64,000 nt of DNA from Dichotomocladium elegans (taxonomy: Eukaryota; Mucoromycota; Mucoromycetes; Mucorales; Lichtheimiaceae): NCBI GenBank assembly GCA_025716815.1, contig JAIXMN010000029.1, forward strand, positions 62,001 through 126,000. Reading direction: 5' to 3'. Numbering within the stretch: position 1 is the stretch's first letter; every line of letters starts with the position of its first letter. The notes under the pieces were generated by a model. That model saw only the letters and a program-made list of their open reading frames with translations. It searched no databases and had not been told where the DNA came from. The position numbers and the translations under genes were made by a program. Shown here in pieces: positions 37,407 through 49,799 of the stretch.

Positions 37407-37744
37407 ATGGTCTTATCCGGTATGATCGCTATAAACCAAATTATTTTATTGCAACTAACATCCACTGTCCTTTATAGATCAACCAACCGTACCCGTGCAT
37501 GATGAGGCATGGAAGAGAGGAGTTCCTGAACACCCTTCCGCTCCTTCCCTCCGCTGCCGGCTGTCTCTTCTGGCGTGCTGGCTCTCTCGCCCTGTCTCTC
37601 CGTCCCGGTTATCGCCGGGACTACCGAGGATAACTCCGGGGTCCTGCGGGGCCCTTGAGTGTAAGTTAAAGCGTATGGAGGAGTAATGTTTTCTGTTGAC
37701 TAACAGGGTTTAATCCATGGATGCGAGATCTTTTAACCTCCTGA
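37407..37744 (+). CDS. Candidate small orphan gene, 77 residues
   Basis: Three exons join in phase with canonical borders: 37407-37419, 37478-37660 and 37707-37744. The second intron (46 bases) is textbook, with a GTAAGT donor and TGACTAACAG at its end. A TATA box stands 60 bases before the ATG. The protein starts MVLSDQPTVPVHDEAWKRG, has an Arg/Leu/Pro/Ser-rich middle and ends FNPWMRDLLTS. Exon 2 is much more GC-rich than its surroundings and can fold into a hairpin. No family recognised. It lies in transposon-rich DNA, so it may be young, horizontally derived or part of an element. Moderate confidence that it is transcribed and spliced, low for its function. Confidence 0.5.
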
Positions 37745-38975
37745 TACAAGAACTTTATACAATTCTATGCGATATTTTTTTTGTATTTTGCACGACATTT
37801 ATTTTTGAGAATAAGTAAAATGCGTACAAACACGTTTGCCTGCAAAACGAAGAAATAAGGCGGATGCACCATAAGGAAAAAGCTCCTTGACCTCCTGAAA
37901 GCATAATTATGAGAATAGGTCACAATTCGCGATGTATTGGCGTGTGCCCGGAATCTCAGCTGCTATGATACTATCAATGTTTACACGCTTCCAGCGGCGG
38001 TTGTAGAAAATCGACTTCAACGGGTTTCCAATTGACAAGCACGAGACCAATAAGCGCTGCTCACATGTCAGCTATACTTATGCTGCACGATTCCCGCTCA
38101 CATCAATGGCGCAATCAATCTAATTATTTGACCTGACTTGGCATTCCATGAAAGTTCATCATTGTGATATCCTCTGAAAACTTCGATTTTTTGATAGTTC
38201 CATAGAGATTCAAATCTAACTTTTCATAAGGCTTGATAAAGGATGTTCGTTCATGAAGAGCGAGGAGTCGGGTATTGTCGACGAGCCTTAACATGCATCC
38301 TATGTAGAAACGTCTCAGTCACCTAAAAAAGAGCTATGGAGCTTGTGCCCAAGGCCATATATTTACCGCTGATACACGCAGGAAAAACACAGATAGTCGG
38401 TGCAAAGGCCTCTTTTAAGTTAGAGAACTGGTATTTTCTGTACACCATCGATGCGAGACCTTTTTTGCCTATTGGGACAGCATCCTTTGACAATTTACAA
38501 ATCTTTCATTTTTGAGAATATATTGCTAATGTAATACTATTGAAGTGCGAAGTTATTGATCGCTAATGATACTGCGGCAGTCGTATGGTATTTACGTTCC
38601 GGTGATATTGGCTCTGATGGTGTATGTGTCACTCTGCGACAATAGTCCAAGGCAGAGCGAATGGTGATTGTACCTATCGACGCGTCTCTATTTTTGCTAC
38701 TTGTTCGTAATCGATTGTATTCGCAAGTGTAAGAAATCACCTTCAAATTCTGTGCGCGTTTCAAACCCCAGTGCGACCTTAATAAGACCGTAAACGATAG
38801 TGGAAATTCTTTATCAAACAAGACGGAGAATAAAATTGGGAAACCTAAGTGTCATGCGCCCGAAGTAGAAACGATTCAGTGTCTTCTTTTCGCAGTATCT
38901 CTTGACATACCTAGCTTCATTATACCCGTAGTTCAAAATCTGCATTCTACCTTCTCATTGTGTTTTTATTGTGAC
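37745..38975. other. AT-rich intergenic before ATG11
   Basis: No gene seen. Two segments (about 37715-37815 and 38447-38545) share a weak direct similarity, both with GATGCGAGA then a TTTTTGAGAATA motif, possibly an old duplication. Confidence 0.5.
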
Positions 38976-41900
38976 ATGAAACTATATCGTGCAGAGACAG
39001 GTCAACAAGTGCCTTGGCCTACTGGGGCCAAAGTAGAAAGGCGAGTCTAGCATTCGAATTCGCAACAGTCCAAAAGCGGTATCCATTTGCTCTATTTTAA
39101 CATAAGCGCTTTTATGCCCTTGTAGTCTCATTGACCTTAAGCAAACAATTCAAAGATGTACCGATGTGCTGATTGACAATCAGATTCTGATGACTAGCTT
39201 CGGGACGCAGGTCAAGGACGGACAAATAAAGGAAGTGACGACAGCCGCAGGACCCGTACGTATATCGTTATCTCGCAGCAAACATCAGCCTTATTACTAA
39301 TGGAAATCCAAAACATGATCATACTTTACAGGATGAGTACATTGTCTTTATATATGACCGGCAATATTTGACGGCGCCCGAAGAACAAGTAATTCAGCTT
39401 GTTGATCAGGAAACTCCAAACCTAGAGCCAAAAATACCTCCCTTTGACGGTGAGCAGAAAGCAAGGAAACAAAGGAAAGCTAGCTTATACATGAAAATCC
39501 CTATGAAAAGCCTCGATGGCGCAAGAAACAATGAATTGTGCCAAAGAAATGCGAAAAGAAGATCTTCTGAAAACTTGCCAATTGTATATGAGCCTATTTG
39601 CAAGTTTTGACGTTCAAAGTCAGGTGCGTGCATTGACCTTGCATCCCTCCCCCGCTCTGAACTCACTATTAATATATTAAATTAGCGCCTTATGAAAGCC
39701 ATCGCATCTCACACACAGCTTGCACAAAGGATGGTGGATGAACAGAAATTTCAAACCATGGCGCTCAACGTAGCAATGACAAACCTGGAATCGCATAGCC
39801 ATATTGCTCGGAAGAGCATACATTCCTTCTGTGCATTTAGTCAGAAGGAGCTAGATAAACAATCTGCATTAGCAGGTGCGGCGGATACGAATATTGACAT
39901 ACTGCGGAGTATTCGAGTTCATCCAGCCATCTTGCAAGCCATTGGCGAAACAGCAGTGGAGCGCCGGATAGTCGACTACATTGATGTGGACCGTATTGAG
40001 TCCGTCAAAAACAAAGCCCAAGAACTCTGCAAATCTCTTGAGGGCGAACTACAAGAGCTCCTTTCACTTGCATCAGACCTAAAGCAGTACGAGCGGGACT
40101 TACAGCAACAAATTTCCGACGACCAGGATCCTCAAGCTCTCGACGCAAGCATATCTGACATTCAAGAGATCCAAAAGAAATCCTTATATCTGCATAACAG
40201 GATCAAGCGCGATCTTGGAAGAGTCCATGCCAAGATATCCGAGCTTGTCAACATACCCATTACATCTCTTACAAGTCAGTTCTCAGATGCCGGCGGTGAC
40301 CCATCATCAAACAATGACACAAGCAATATCGGTTCCGCATCCACAACCGCAGTAGCACCAAATTCCCAAGCTCGCAAGACTTTTGAAGCATTTGATCATC
40401 TGACAGAAATCCATATTAACGATTATCTCCCAAAACTAGCCTCATATGAGCTTGACATCCGAGTCAAGGTTGCAGAGTTAATATGGGGGAAGAGGCGGAG
40501 CATTGAACGATTTCTCGAGAACATGTCGTTTGTTTCTGGATTACAAAGCGAAATCGCTGCAGTGGCTCCCCGTGTAGAGACCGCGAATAAATGGATTGCC
40601 GATTTCAAACTTACAGAGGGGTTGCGCGATTTAGAGGTCGTTCAAGAAGTGCTTTTTGCCTATGTAAATACCGTACATTTTGTCCCGTGTTGCTTCCTTG
40701 CTCTTATTCATGTATATAATACAAACGAACTCACCTCTTCTTTCTCAAAACAAGGGATATCTGCTGATCGAGGTTGCTAGACGCAGGGAGTATGCGACTG
40801 TACGTGAAGGCGAGAGACTGGAATGTATTGGAAAAGGTCACTGATGATATCAACTGTTACTAGGTTTTACTGCATAGTTCGAGCACATTTGCAGACCTCT
40901 TGACAGGCTATCGATCCGAGGAACAAAAGCGACGAGATACATTTACACATACCATAATTAAAATGCTTCCGTTTCGAGTGCCAGGTAAAACAGGAAGATA
41001 AAAAGCAGGGTAAGTAGCCATGTCTAATTTCTTTGCTTTTTTTTTTATCAAGCGGTTGAAGATGATGCTGCTCCTCAATGTGACGTATCCACAACTATCA
41101 TTCAGGAAAATCAACTGGATATCAAGCGAAAAGATATCATCGGTAAAATCAGTGCATGACATTTAATCTAAATGTGAACCGATATGGCTTAACTTACCCT
41201 TTGCTCAGATTTTATTCGAGTCTTGGGCCAGCATTACACAGCTGCATTTCAATCAGGGGTTACCTCGCCTCGGCTACAAGGCAGACTCAGCCTCCACAAA
41301 ACTTTTACCACGTCAGCAAAGACAGGATTTGAACAGGCTACATCTGGAAGGCCATCACCAAGGTAATAGCAAGGCAATTTGCTTCTTTATCATCAGTTAG
41401 TATATGAAATTGACAGGAAGACGTAGGATAAGATCCCAAAAACTCGAAAATACGACCCTGTTTACCCCAGGAAGTGATCGCTTCATCGAGATGTTACATG
41501 CCATGTCACAGCAACTAGACGGACTACGCGACGATTTCTTCAAGGCTCTGGAAAGCACATGTATAGTGCACTTCATTTAGTTACTGCGAAGATATTAGTT
41601 TGTCTCGTGGCTCATACTTGTGTATAGTTTTTCCTAATGGTATAGAATCCCGTTTCCAAGATCTATCTCTCACCCGCAATAAGGAAACATTGAGCAGGGA
41701 GAAAGGTAGATACGTGGTGCCTGTTTTATTCGCATGTCTAACAAAAGACTCATTTAAACGAAAGCATTGATGCAATTGAACGTGGCCGAAGCGGAGCTTC
41801 AGCAAAAAACCAAGACACTGACTCGGGCAGAAGCACAAATCAAAGTGTGATCTTATTTCGATGGCTGAATCCAGTTCAACTTCCTCATACAGTATTGCTT

Positions 41901-44593
41901 TTTTTTGTGTGTAGAGCTACGAAATCCGTATTGCATCGCTAGAAAAAGCATTACAGAAAAGCTATCAAGCCGAAACGGCGCTGCAGCTACCACGAATGGC
42001 ACCAAAGGGAGAACCAAATGCAACGGTGACAAATCCTGCTACTTCTCCAGCCGAGTCTACAGCGTCATCAGGCTATTCGGTCGTAGGTGGAGGCGAAGAC
42101 CAAACAGTGGCTAGACTGCATGCCGAGATCAATCAGCTTAAGAAGACAATACAGCAGCAACAGTCCATTGTGGATGACGTACGGAGGCAGCATAGCGCAG
42201 ACCAGGAGATGGTAAATTATCCTCTTTTTATTACGTACTCTCACATCCAAGATTAAGAATAACCCTTATACCTATATCTATGCCGTTAGTGGGAAAATGA
42301 GAGAGATGACATGCGCTTGCAGATTCAAGAATTGGAGCAGCTGCTTGAAGACGAGCGGCAGACGTATGAATATAATCGCAGAAGCGTAAGCAATCGGCTC
42401 GAAGAACATAATAGGTCGTGAATTCTGACTGCTGTGGCTGGGCGAACATAGCTTCTAAAGGAAGCACAAATGAAAGATGATTTAGCTGATATGCGAATCG
42501 CTAGTTTGGAAGATGACTGGTGTGCAAAGGTAAAAAAACCCTTTTAATATGTCAAGGTATCTTTTCCCTCGCTTATGTCTCTCTTGTTTTATAAACAAGT
42601 ATCAAAACCTACAGTCTACATTAGATGCAGAACGCCAACAACATGAAGCAGAACAGAAGGCGCTGCAAAGAGCGAACGAAGAAAAGCTTAGAGAAAAAGA
42701 TCAGGAGATACAGCGAATTGTGGACATTAACGTGACTTATGTTAAGGAACTCACTGAATCGAAAGCAGATCTTGAGAAATTAAGGATTGAATACGCAGAG
42801 TATCGCACCGCAGTAAGATTAAAATGGCTGGGAATCAAGGAGAACCCCAAAGTTAAACTGATTATTACTGCATGTTCTCCAGTCTGAGGAGAGCCTCCGG
42901 AGGCTTAATGATTCGGAGCAGGCAAGAGATAATATCAAACAGCAGCTGGCAAAGGTATGAAGATCAAGTGGACGGAATGATACCATTACTACGCACCTTC
43001 CTTATACACAGCTCTAGACACGCGATATGGTAGCGCGGGCTGAAAATGACTGGATGAGCAAGCAGGAGTCTCTAGAAAAGGCATTGCACGAACAGGAGAA
43101 GATTCAAGCGTCTCTCACGGATATCCTTGCGACCCATGGGCGCATGCCAGAGGAAATAGATACATGGACTTTGATTAACACCATCAAAGAATGCCTGGAA
43201 TCAATGACAGTGCGAGCAAAGACCGTAGAAAAAGTGAGTACAGCATCAGAGTGTCCTGATACAAACTAGTTTTGTTGTATCCTAATGAAGGGGGTACCTT
43301 ATTCCTGTTTAGCGCAACTCTGACATTGAGCAAGAGCGTGAACAATTGGTCGGCAAATTAAATCGTTTGGAAGAAGAATACAATGAGGTTAAAAGAGTGG
43401 CAAGCAATATGGCTGACAAACTTGAGGAATTCCGCAAGGATATTTTCTATGGGATGACGCACCAACTCCAACTGCCAATCGACGAAGAGGAGGTTAAGGC
43501 GTTGACGAAAAAAATCGCAATCTCTAAGCACGACGATGATGCTGCTATCTGGTCTCAAGTTATACAGGTTGCAAACGGTTTGAATGCAAACAAGTTTGTT
43601 GACCGCGTGCGCGAGAAGATCAGAGACGCACACGACCTGGGCCGCCGCTGGAAGCGCGAGTACAAGGACCTCCGAGGTAAAAAAAGGAATACACGTCGGA
43701 AACCATGGACCACTGGTCTTACTACATTCTCCCAGAGAAGTACCACAAAATCGCCACAAGCAGCCACGATAAGATTGCATTTCGAAAGTTGGTGTGATGC
43801 CATAGACTGCGATGCTGCTATATGCTGATACGTTTTGTTTAGCTTCCAAATAGGTGATGTTGCTCTTTTTCTGCCAACTCGGAACTCTACAGGAAAGCCG
43901 TGGGCAGCCTTCAATATCAACGCACCTCATTATTTCCTCAAGCCTTCCGAGAGTATTGAGCAGCAGATCCACCAGCGTGAATGGCTTGTCGCCCGCATCA
44001 CATCGCTCACAGAGTATACTGTAACCTCGGTACGTGATTAGTTAGAGTTTGCTATTATAGTTTGTGATACTTATAACCGCGAATCATGGGGGACGGTGCA
44101 GGATCCTCTATCCAACCCGTACGGACTTGCGGAGGGGATTATATACTATCATCTCGAGGTGGAAAATTGGAAGAGCTCGCACCATCGGAGAAGCCATCGC
44201 AGTCAGTCCTCACGCAAGCCGGGTTCCACCAAGGTGAAAGGAAAAGAGCCAGAAACTGGCACTAGCGTACAACAACCGTTTCCCATGATCCCCAAACCAT
44301 CCCCAGTCCAAGATACTGGTCTAGCAAGTATCTCCACCCAAGGCCGCATCACAGGTGGGGCCGAATCGTCGGCCAGTGCTTACGCAAGTGGATCCGCTAT
44401 GCAAGCGAAATCTTCCTACCCCATGTCGTTCTCGACATCCAGCGTCGTTCACAGTTATGTTCCTACCAGCACTCCATCTACCTCGGGTCATGAGAGGCGC
44501 CATAGTTACTTTGGTCAAGAGAGTCGCCTACCCCGCGAACCTGCAGGCGAGTCTGTAGACCCCGCGCTGGCATGGGTCCAACCCCAAGAATAA
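38976..44593 (+). CDS. ATG11: Autophagy-related protein 11 (Atg11)
   Basis: Scaffold for selective autophagy that links cargo receptors to the Atg1 kinase at the phagophore. About 15 small exons. Exon 1 (38976-39040, MKLYRAETGQQVPW) ends at a GC donor; exon 2 is 39126-39255 and exon 3 39332-39449. Together they form the ubiquitin-like N-terminus (SLIDLKQTIQR, NQILMTSFG, DEYIVFIYDRQYL). Exon 4 leads to SLFASFDVQSQRLMKAIASH and a long coiled-coil body (residues roughly 150 onward). The diagnostic ATG11 C-terminal domain is FQIGDVALFLPTRNSTGKPW, then AAFNINAPHYFL and WLVARITSLTEYTV. A Ser/Pro/Thr-rich tail ends at VQPQE. Exon borders in 40.7-43.3 kb are only approximate. Identity is well supported. 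Confidence 0.88.
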
Positions 44594-44635
44594 CTTGTTT
44601 GCCCATAACATTGCATTGTACTTACCACTCGCCAT

Positions 44636-44650
44636 ATATATATATATATA
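44636..44650. repeat. (TA)n microsatellite in the ATG11 3' region
   Basis: Short run of TA dinucleotides about 45 bases past the ATG11 stop codon. Confidence 0.7.
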
Positions 44651-44809
44651 TGTACGCAATTATGCACTCCTATTTTCCCTTCGTTTATAGAGAACAGCCA
44701 CCACATCGTCACTTTGCACACTCATTATGATTAACACGTAGCATGATGACTTAGGCGTTGCCTTTATATCAAATTAAAAAAAACATGTCTCCTTTTTCGA
44801 CGCATACGG

Positions 44810-45370
44810 TTAGACTGTATTGCGCAACACTAATTGCAAGAAGAGAGAGAGAGTAAAAAAGAAAATGGGTTAGCCAGAAAAAAAAATAACAGATCATTCT
44901 CTCCATGCGCGATCTCAAATGACATACCTAACACGACCGAATCACCGCGCAGGAACATTTTGCTAACAAAGCGATCCTTGTTCACTGCTTTAGCTTTGGC
45001 ACCCTTACCGGTACGCGGGGTTTCAGTCCACATCTAAAGCGAGAGAAAAAAAAAAAAGATGGCACATCAGTATTGAATTTTGCTGCGGTAGCAATTAGGC
45101 GTGCGAATACACACACGCGCGCGCGCGTGCGCGTGTGTATAACATGTTTATGGGTAAAGATCGTGGGTGTGAGGATCATTTTACCTCCTTGACATTCTCG
45201 AGGACCATGTTGCAGTGGCGATCAAACGCCTTGACGCGAGCCAGCAGCTTGTGGTTGTTGCGACAGCTGATGAGGATCTGATTGTTGTTCTTAACAGACT
45301 GCTGAAGGACCGAGAGCGGACCGGTATTGAATTCGATCTCTTCCTGCTTACGAAGCTCCTCCTCCGACAT
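44810..45370 (-). CDS. SMD2: Small nuclear ribonucleoprotein Sm D2
   Basis: Core Sm protein of spliceosomal snRNPs. Exons 45370-45185, 45033-44928 and 44829-44810 give 103 residues. The Sm1 motif is in [20 protein letters not shown] with [15 protein letters not shown]; after the first intron comes [20 protein letters not shown] and the Sm2 motif [15 protein letters not shown], whose last residues come from the tiny third exon. The chain ends RNTV. The first intron holds an alternating purine-pyrimidine tract (separate entry). Secure, including all splice joins, because the Sm2 motif is rebuilt only by this join. Confidence 0.95.
45107..45140. repeat. 34-bp alternating purine-pyrimidine tract (Z-DNA-prone) in the SmD2 intron
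   Basis: Every position alternates purine and pyrimidine: ATAC(AC)n, then (GC)n, then GTGCGC(GT)nAT. The tract is also nearly its own reverse complement, so it can form Z-DNA or a cruciform. It lies in intron 1 of SmD2. Confidence 0.8.
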
Positions 45371-45444
45371 TTCTGATCTTTGCTTTGCACTGCTGTTGTA
45401 ACAAGAGCAAAAAAAAAGTACGTTGGCATGAACAAAAATCATCA

Positions 45445-46345
45445 GATGGACAGAGTCGCTCTCCGTCTCTGTATCTCTCTCATTTTACCTCATGGCGTTT
45501 ATATGTGTGTAAGTGTTTGAAACTAGCTCCCCCCGAAGGAAAGGTGTCCGAAAGTTGGGAAGTCAGAAAGGACGGGGACAGCGGACCTCCCACGCGGGGA
45601 GGGAAGGAACGTGACTTGTTCTTGAGATCGCTTAGCTGGTGGGGGACCACAGAAACTTTTTTCGCCTCTTCTAACTCAGTGGAAGACCGTAGTCTACCAT
45701 AAAATGAAAAAGATATAACAATGTACATGGTTACCCCCTCCCCCGCCCCCCGCCTCCAGTTAAAAAGAGGCTATGAATCCAGCATGTTGTTATCCCCAAG
45801 TATTTCTAATTGTGGAGAGAGAGACAATGCCCTTTAGAACAACCAGCATTGCTTAGGTTAGAGAGGGTGTGTATATATACACAGCAAGAGCGATGCTGAA
45901 CAGAGATCTGATGGGCCGGATACAACGTGTACTTGAGTTGGTGGACATCTGATATCCAACTTTCTATTTTGTGATATCTTTACTCATACAGTCAAGTAAA
46001 AATAGGTCGCTTCACCTAATACGATCATTACTGGCTCGTCCATAAGGAAACAGTCTCATTGCACGATAGATACATATAAAATATCTGCCTCCGTGAATCG
46101 TGTTTCCCATACTACGTCTGCTCACTCCTTCCTCCAGCCTATTGCCTCTCCCGTCTCTATGTGGTCGACAAGCCAGACCGCTTCTGAGTAACCAAGCTTC
46201 GATCAAGTACATGAGCAGAGTTTGTTTTTTTCGGTCTATGTATGATGTTTCCTATGGCAAAAAGAAAGCAGCAGCTGCTCTGGCAGCATACCCAACTCGA
46301 AAATATCTTTTTCTCTTAACGTGTGTTTATCAGTCACACGCTTTT
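45445..46345. other. Promoter of SmD2 and 3' region of the hydratase
   Basis: C-rich patch at about 45735-45755 and TATATATAC at about 45870. Open frames of 66-105 codons here have no support. Confidence 0.5.
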
Positions 46346-47541
46346 TTACAGCTTGAATGGGCTCTTGTGGAGGGTGGCATAGCCGTTGTTAATGACGACA
46401 ACATCGCGCTCCTTGACCTTAACAGCAAAAATCACGCCCTGGACGCCCGGGTCCTTGTGGTCGACCTTCCACATGTAAATTTCGATGGTTTCGCCAGGAA
46501 AAACGGGACTTGCAAAGCGAGCTTCGATGGATCGGAAGCGGTTGCTGTCGTTGTTTGCCAAGTGTTTAAGGATGGCGTGGGCAGTTATACCGTAAGTGCA
46601 CAGACCATGAAGGATGGGCGCCTTGAAACCGACCTTGGGAGCCAGTTCAACATCTGCATGGAGAGGGTTATAGTCACTATGACCAGGACGTAATGTTAAT
46701 CCAATCAATCGCTTTGTCTACTCAAAACGAAAAGCCTACCCTGAAAGGCGATATAAAAGGGCCTGATTAGTAGCAGTCTTGAAAGTCTCGATGGCATCGG
46801 GGGCACGTTTCGGGGGAGGATATGAAGTAGCTTTCGGACCTTTTGGACCCTATCGAAGGAAGCGATTTATATATCAGTACACTATTTGCGAGTGTTCGGT
46901 CCTCAGCAGATACGTACATTCCAGCCACCATAACCACGCACGAAGGTCTTGGAAATCATGCGGGAATAGTGGGTGCCATCTTTGCCGTACAAGTCAACTG
47001 CATTTTCGATTACCATGCCAGAGCCCTTGTCGTAGACGCCGAGACAGGTCTTATGCAAGTCGAAATCACCGCCACTGGTAGGGAAGGGCTTGAAAATCTC
47101 CATCGACTGTTCACCATGAACGATTTTGTTGGGATCAAAAGGAGGCATTCCGGGAATCGATTCCCCCTGGGAGCGTTCCTTGAAAAGATTGACATCATGG
47201 TCATTTCCCTTCAGGGGAAGAACCAAAGGATATGTAGGAAGTGGACCAAAGTTAGGATCTAAAGAACAAGTCATCAGAAAAGTCAAAGGCCTACAATGGT
47301 CATAATTGCTTGGATTTACCCAATTCATATAAGTATTTAGTTTCGTTTTCGTGAACACCGACGGCCAGCGCATAAAGAATAAAGTCGCGACGGTTGCAGG
47401 TCACCTGGCAACATCGACCAGTAAGCATATGAGCAAAAGAGCCCTTGGCCGTATCCAAGTCAGGATATACGTTACCTGGGAGGGGGTAAATTTGTGCCCA
47501 ACGGCCTTGTCAACATCAACGATGTATCCTTCGACGGGCAT
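46346..47541 (-). CDS. 2-enoyl-CoA hydratase 2 (MaoC type), stand-alone
   Basis: Hydrates trans-2-enoyl-CoA to (3R)-hydroxyacyl-CoA in beta-oxidation. Exons 47541-47476, 47404-47320, 47258-46918, 46849 onward and the last exon ending at 46346. The N-terminal hotdog half includes NFGPLPTYPLVLPLKG and IVHGEQSMEIFKPFPTSG. The hydratase-2 motif, rebuilt across an intron, is YRLSGDYNPLHADVELA, giving the catalytic Asp and His. Next come PILHGLCTYGITAHAIL and RFASPVFPGETIEI. It matches the hydratase part of animal HSD17B4 and plant ECH2, not fused to a dehydrogenase as in fungal Fox2. The C-terminus SPFKL is not a standard PTS1, so peroxisomal targeting is unclear. Family is secure. Confidence 0.9.
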
Positions 47542-47760
47542 TGTATGTGATTAATCTGTTATTACGAAGGAAAAGCAAGGCTGCACTAGAGACCCAAGCT
47601 TATATTATTTGTCGCTTACTGATCGGAATTAACACATCTTTTCCCAGCCAGTAAATTCCCACACATCCAAATTCATCATCAATAAAATACGCAAAGAAAT
47701 AGTATTTTCGATCCTCGCTTACCCTTAATACTAAAGAATCATGTAGATATGTATATATAT

Positions 47761-49799
47761 TTAACAGCTCACTAGTGTACGCTGCTCGTCTGGCCAGGAG
47801 TGGTGCGGTGCTTCAGGTTTCCGGCGCGCGCGATCCTCCATTAATAGCGAATTCGCTATCCGCAATGCTTCTTCAGCCTCCGAAGAGTATGTAGCGGATA
47901 CATATAACGGAGTGTCTGCCTCCTCTTCAGCAACTTCATCCATCTGGACATCTTCTTTTCTTGGAATTTCAGCCTCTTTGTCGTCACTATCCTCGTCATC
48001 GCTGAGCAACTCGTAGAGTAACATGTACGGATTTGATTGCTGCACCAGGTCATACGAGCAGATGTCCACTTTTGTGTCGGATATACGATACCACGTACCG
48101 TCGTGATTATCCCATGCTTCGGTAACGCAATTATTTCCAGAAAGTTGCTTTTCACGTATGCACATGGTGCATGCACATTTTTCGGTGATAATGCGACGTT
48201 TAAATGTGACAAAATGCCCGTGGCTGTGGCTGCCGAAATGCACAACGATGCTCATAAGCCGATAATGTGAGCGTGAGCGGCTTCTCTGAAAGTGACTGTT
48301 GCTTGCTGCAGTTGAGATTGGCATGTTGGGCTGCGTACTGAGCGTTCCATTGGTTATGTATGGAGACAGATCCAGATACTCAGGAAAAAGGATGCGGCAC
48401 CCATTCTTATATACTGCACCTGACGCATGAAAGGCGGAGCGGGAAAGATGCAAGCACAGGATTTCCGGTGGTTTCGCAAACATGACCTGTTTCGTTGATA
48501 ATCGGCTCACAGTTCGTCGGATGCCTTCAATTTCGTCCTCGATACGGTTCGATGAGAGACAACGCTCGATCTCGCGGGACTGCCGCTCGAGCGTTGCAAG
48601 TTTCAATCTGTTTGACTTTTGGCGCTGCGGTATATTCATCTTCTTAAGCTTCGCAATCTCGGTCGCAAGGACACGGTGTGTGTGCATAAGCGAGCACTTT
48701 CGACAGCTGACATCTTTCAGATACTCGATAGATGTATATTGCCTTAAGCAGGCATCTAGTGTTGTAGTGTACTAACCCATACGGGTGTGAGTAAGCCTGT
48801 GAATATAACCTGTCTCACTACCTACATCAATGGGGAGAATAAGCTGAATGTTATTGAAGGTGAAATGCCTGATCGCTTCCTACATGCGACGTAATGACGA
48901 ATTTGTTATCTCCAACATTTCTTTATCCGCTGCGGCGTACAGCACTTACTGTATATCCGCATTGCATACAAGATAGCCGGCTGGCCAGCAAGCCTGTAAA
49001 AGGAGTCATCTTTTTTGATATAGATGGCGACAGAGGATATGACGACAAACGACCGGCAGGTCGGACAGAGTTTTTGTGTGATAAAAGGCTCTCGAGCCCA
49101 CTTTTTGCCAGTGTCTGATTCTCACTGTCAATTGCGCCTGCAAGTAATTGAAAGAGCTCTTGGGCATCTTGCTGTTCTCTGTTGATGACAACCCGATGAT
49201 TTGCAGAAAGTGCCTTGACCACGTCCGTGGGTTTAAAATATGAGCGTCTTTCGAGCGGTTTCGACAATAAACGAATGGTCTTGTGAAGCGACTGTGTCAC
49301 CCGTAATTGTCGTTGTGGGGTTTCATTCAAATAGCAATGAAGTCGTGGCAATGAAGACAGTGCCTGATGTGGATCACATTTGTACACATATAAGATTATT
49401 TCTCTTTTGGTTCTGTCAAATAAGACAAACCTGCAACACAGAGTTGAGGAAGCAGGAATTCCCTGTATTCACTAGGCCCGAGACAACAATATTGTTATCC
49501 CTGCTGGCATTTGGTGTTCGTACACAGATTGACTCGGGCGATTCGTAGGATGAAGATGTGGCGTTAGCAAAGGGAGTGAACTGCCATAGACGTTCAACAG
49601 TGATTTCCAGCATCGCAGAGACGTAGTCAATCGCATCTTGGTAAAAATGGAAAGTCTTTAGTAAGGGTGAAACGAGGGTCACGATGCTCAGAATGGCTAT
49701 TAACAGTTGAGCATAGTCGTGGAATTCATTGAATAACTGCTGAATTTGTTCCAGCGTCATCATAGGAAGCAAGCAAGACGACCCAGATTTTATGGCCAC
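47761..49799 (-). CDS. Ubiquitin-specific protease, USP family, with N-terminal membrane span (Ubp1/USP30-like)
   Basis: Cysteine deubiquitinase. Multi-exon. The N-terminus has a hydrophobic span (YAQLLIAILSIVTLVSPLL) typical of membrane-anchored Ubp1/USP30. The Cys box is SGLVNTGNSCFLNSVLQ; later QQDAQELFQLLAGAID, the zinc pair motifs SCMQCGYT and SCRKCSL, FAKPPEILCLHLSRSAF, and the His box HFGSHSHGHFVTFKR with the third catalytic residue near ISDTKVD. A long insertion with coiled coil (EIAKLKKMNIPQRQKSNRLK) precedes the His box, and the tail is acidic. Start is MAIKSG at 49799 or the ATG pair 36 bases later. Secure as USP; the Ubp1/USP30 subtype rests on the membrane span and overall plan. 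Confidence 0.9.
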
